A stretch of DNA of 29,735 nucleotides from Sphaerochaeta sp. UBA5849 (GTDB taxonomy: Bacteria > Spirochaetota > Spirochaetia > Sphaerochaetales > Sphaerochaetaceae): assembly GCA_002432715.1 (NCBI GenBank), contig DJGJ01000046.1:8666-38400 (forward strand), in the 5' to 3' direction. Position numbers and translations under genes: made by a program. Shown in pieces: positions 28,843 through 29,735 of the stretch; position 1 is the stretch's first letter; each line of letters begins with the position of its first letter. Below the pieces are notes generated by a model. The model searched no databases. It had not been told where the DNA came from and was given only the letters and a program-made list of their open reading frames with translations.

Positions 28843-29735
28843 TTAAGAAAGAAACGATTTGAAAGCTTCTAGATTGGACCAACCCGGATAGGCCTGTTTT
28901 GTCTCAATTCTTCCAATCAATTGCACTACCAGATCGTTTACCGGTGTGGCGATACCTGCTCTTTTCCCTTCCTTGGACAGGATACCGTTGATGCTTTCCA
29001 CCTCGCATTTTTTCCCCTTCTCAATATCCTGAAGCATGCTGGGCTTGAGACTCGCATGTTTCTTCATGGCGAGGGGAATAAGCCGGAAGCTGAGCTTCTG
29101 TTTGAAACTGCCTTGGTAGTTGAACAGCTTCTCCATGGTCTTCCCCTGCACCGGCTCGAAGGTGATGCCCAAGCGGTGGCCGGTATCGAAACACTCCTTG
29201 AGGATCAACTGGGCGATGCGACGCGATTGCTTGTTCTTTGCAACCTCGCCGAAGGTGCATCCCAGCACGGTGGCAGTACCACTGAAGGAGACATTGATCA
29301 AGAGCTTGGACCATCTGGCCCCGATGAAGTTCTCTTCAAGAGTGACCGGTCCCATGACGCCAAGCATCGATGCAACGGCTTTCAGCATCTCCTCCCGGCC
29401 CTTGCCTAGCATCCCCAGGCTGAAGGCGAGGGCCTCTGGCTCACTGGTCAGCTCTGCCACCCCGCACTCCTTCAACGTTGCGCCCCAGCCGATTGCACAG
29501 CCTGCGACCCGCTGTTCACCCAATACTTGGGCCAACTCGCTTTCCGGCAGGCCGTTCTGCATGGTGACCAACAGTCCGTCCTTTGCTAGATAGCTGCGAA
29601 GAAACGTGGCGACTTTGCGGTTCTCCAGTTGCTTGGTCAAGAGGAAGATCAGGTCGTAGGTCCCCTGCATCTGCTCGGGCAACCGTGCTTTCACCGGTAC
29701 ACTGAAATCGGCCTTTCCTACGATGCGAGCCCCTT
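28843..29735 (-). CDS. Ketopantoate reductase (ApbA/PanE) family protein, N-terminus beyond window
   Basis: NADPH-dependent 2-dehydropantoate 2-reductase family member. The frame stays open to the right edge (the last codons read GARIVGKADFSVPVKARLPE), so the N-terminal G-x-G-x-x-G nucleotide-binding loop lies outside; about 297 residues are present. Seen here: LTKQ at the end of the Rossmann half, TMQNGL (the conserved QNG), WSKLLINVSFSGTATVLGCT (the substrate lysine motif K-x-x-x-N) and the C-terminal HASLKPSMLQDIEKGKKCEV followed by ESINGIL, diagnostic of the family. Whether it makes pantoate or reduces another 2-oxo acid is open, since many genomes carry several paralogues. Confidence 0.9.
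   Translation of the reverse strand, partial: GARIVGKADFSVPVKARLPEQMQGTYDLIFLLTKQLENRKVATFLRSYLAKDGLLVTMQNGLPESELAQVLGEQRVAGCAIGWGATLKECGVAELTSEPEALAFSLGMLGKGREEMLKAVASMLGVMGPVTLEENFIGARWSKLLINVSFSGTATVLGCTFGEVAKNKQSRRIAQLILKECFDTGHRLGITFEPVQGKTMEKLFNYQGSFKQKLSFRLIPLAMKKHASLKPSMLQDIEKGKKCEVESINGILSKEGKRAGIATPVNDLVVQLIGRIETKQAYPGWSNLEAFKSFLS

Overview
The window looks like chromosomal DNA of a free-living or host-associated spirochaete of the Sphaerochaeta type. This is an inference from the gene mix (TRAP and tripartite tricarboxylate transporters, a KamA-family radical SAM enzyme, short RRM protein, signal peptides ending in AAGAKEE-like sequence) and from moderate GC; there is no rRNA or marker gene to prove it. 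I saw no tRNA, rRNA, CRISPR array, insertion sequence or phage gene. Genes are tightly packed, often with 1 to 12 bp gaps or 1 to 7 bp overlaps.

Left part (1-4453): a minus-strand TRAP transporter operon dctP-dctQ-dctM (dctM runs off the left edge) is divergent from a hexose-6-phosphate mutarotase and an Ldh_2-family oxidoreductase. A strong promoter for dctP carries a direct repeat that overlaps its -10 box. Next (4462-9929) is a run of six minus-strand genes: a membrane ICMT-like protein, a response regulator with HD-GYP output, a two-domain methyltransferase, a bacterial-type PARG, a macro domain-HTH fusion and a von Willebrand A protein. The last four look like an ADP-ribose-handling operon. 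Its last gene has its Shine-Dalgarno buried in a perfect 9-bp hairpin. Divergent from this run is a 1042-residue hybrid sensor kinase (9990-13118) that ends in an acyltransferase-like (GNAT/FeeM-like) domain, followed by a convergent MscS channel and a decayed tocopherol-cyclase-like gene.

Middle part (14785-19825): a lysine 2,3-aminomutase-like enzyme, two D-Ala-D-Ala-ligase-like ATP-grasp enzymes and two GNAT acetyltransferases form one overlapping plus-strand operon, with a third ATP-grasp ligase convergent at its end. The aminomutase keeps the two Asp residues that bind lysine, so beta-lysine is the likely first product. The ligases and acetyltransferases suggest a beta-lysine-containing amide, dipeptide or acetylated small molecule. 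I know of no described pathway with this exact set, and it is the best candidate for an undescribed system.

Right part (20069-28066): a TctCBA importer, an Old Yellow Enzyme-like reductase, a LacI-type regulator and an orphan fumarate-reductase-type flavoprotein form one plus-strand operon. A convergent SDR dehydrogenase lies at its end. Both promoters carry the palindrome TTGTTGCATGCAACAA or a close copy just downstream of the -10 box, which defines a small regulon probably controlled by the internal LacI protein and devoted to uptake and reduction of an unsaturated or oxidised carboxylate. The window ends with an RRM RNA-binding protein with a clear terminator and a partial ketopantoate-reductase-family gene.
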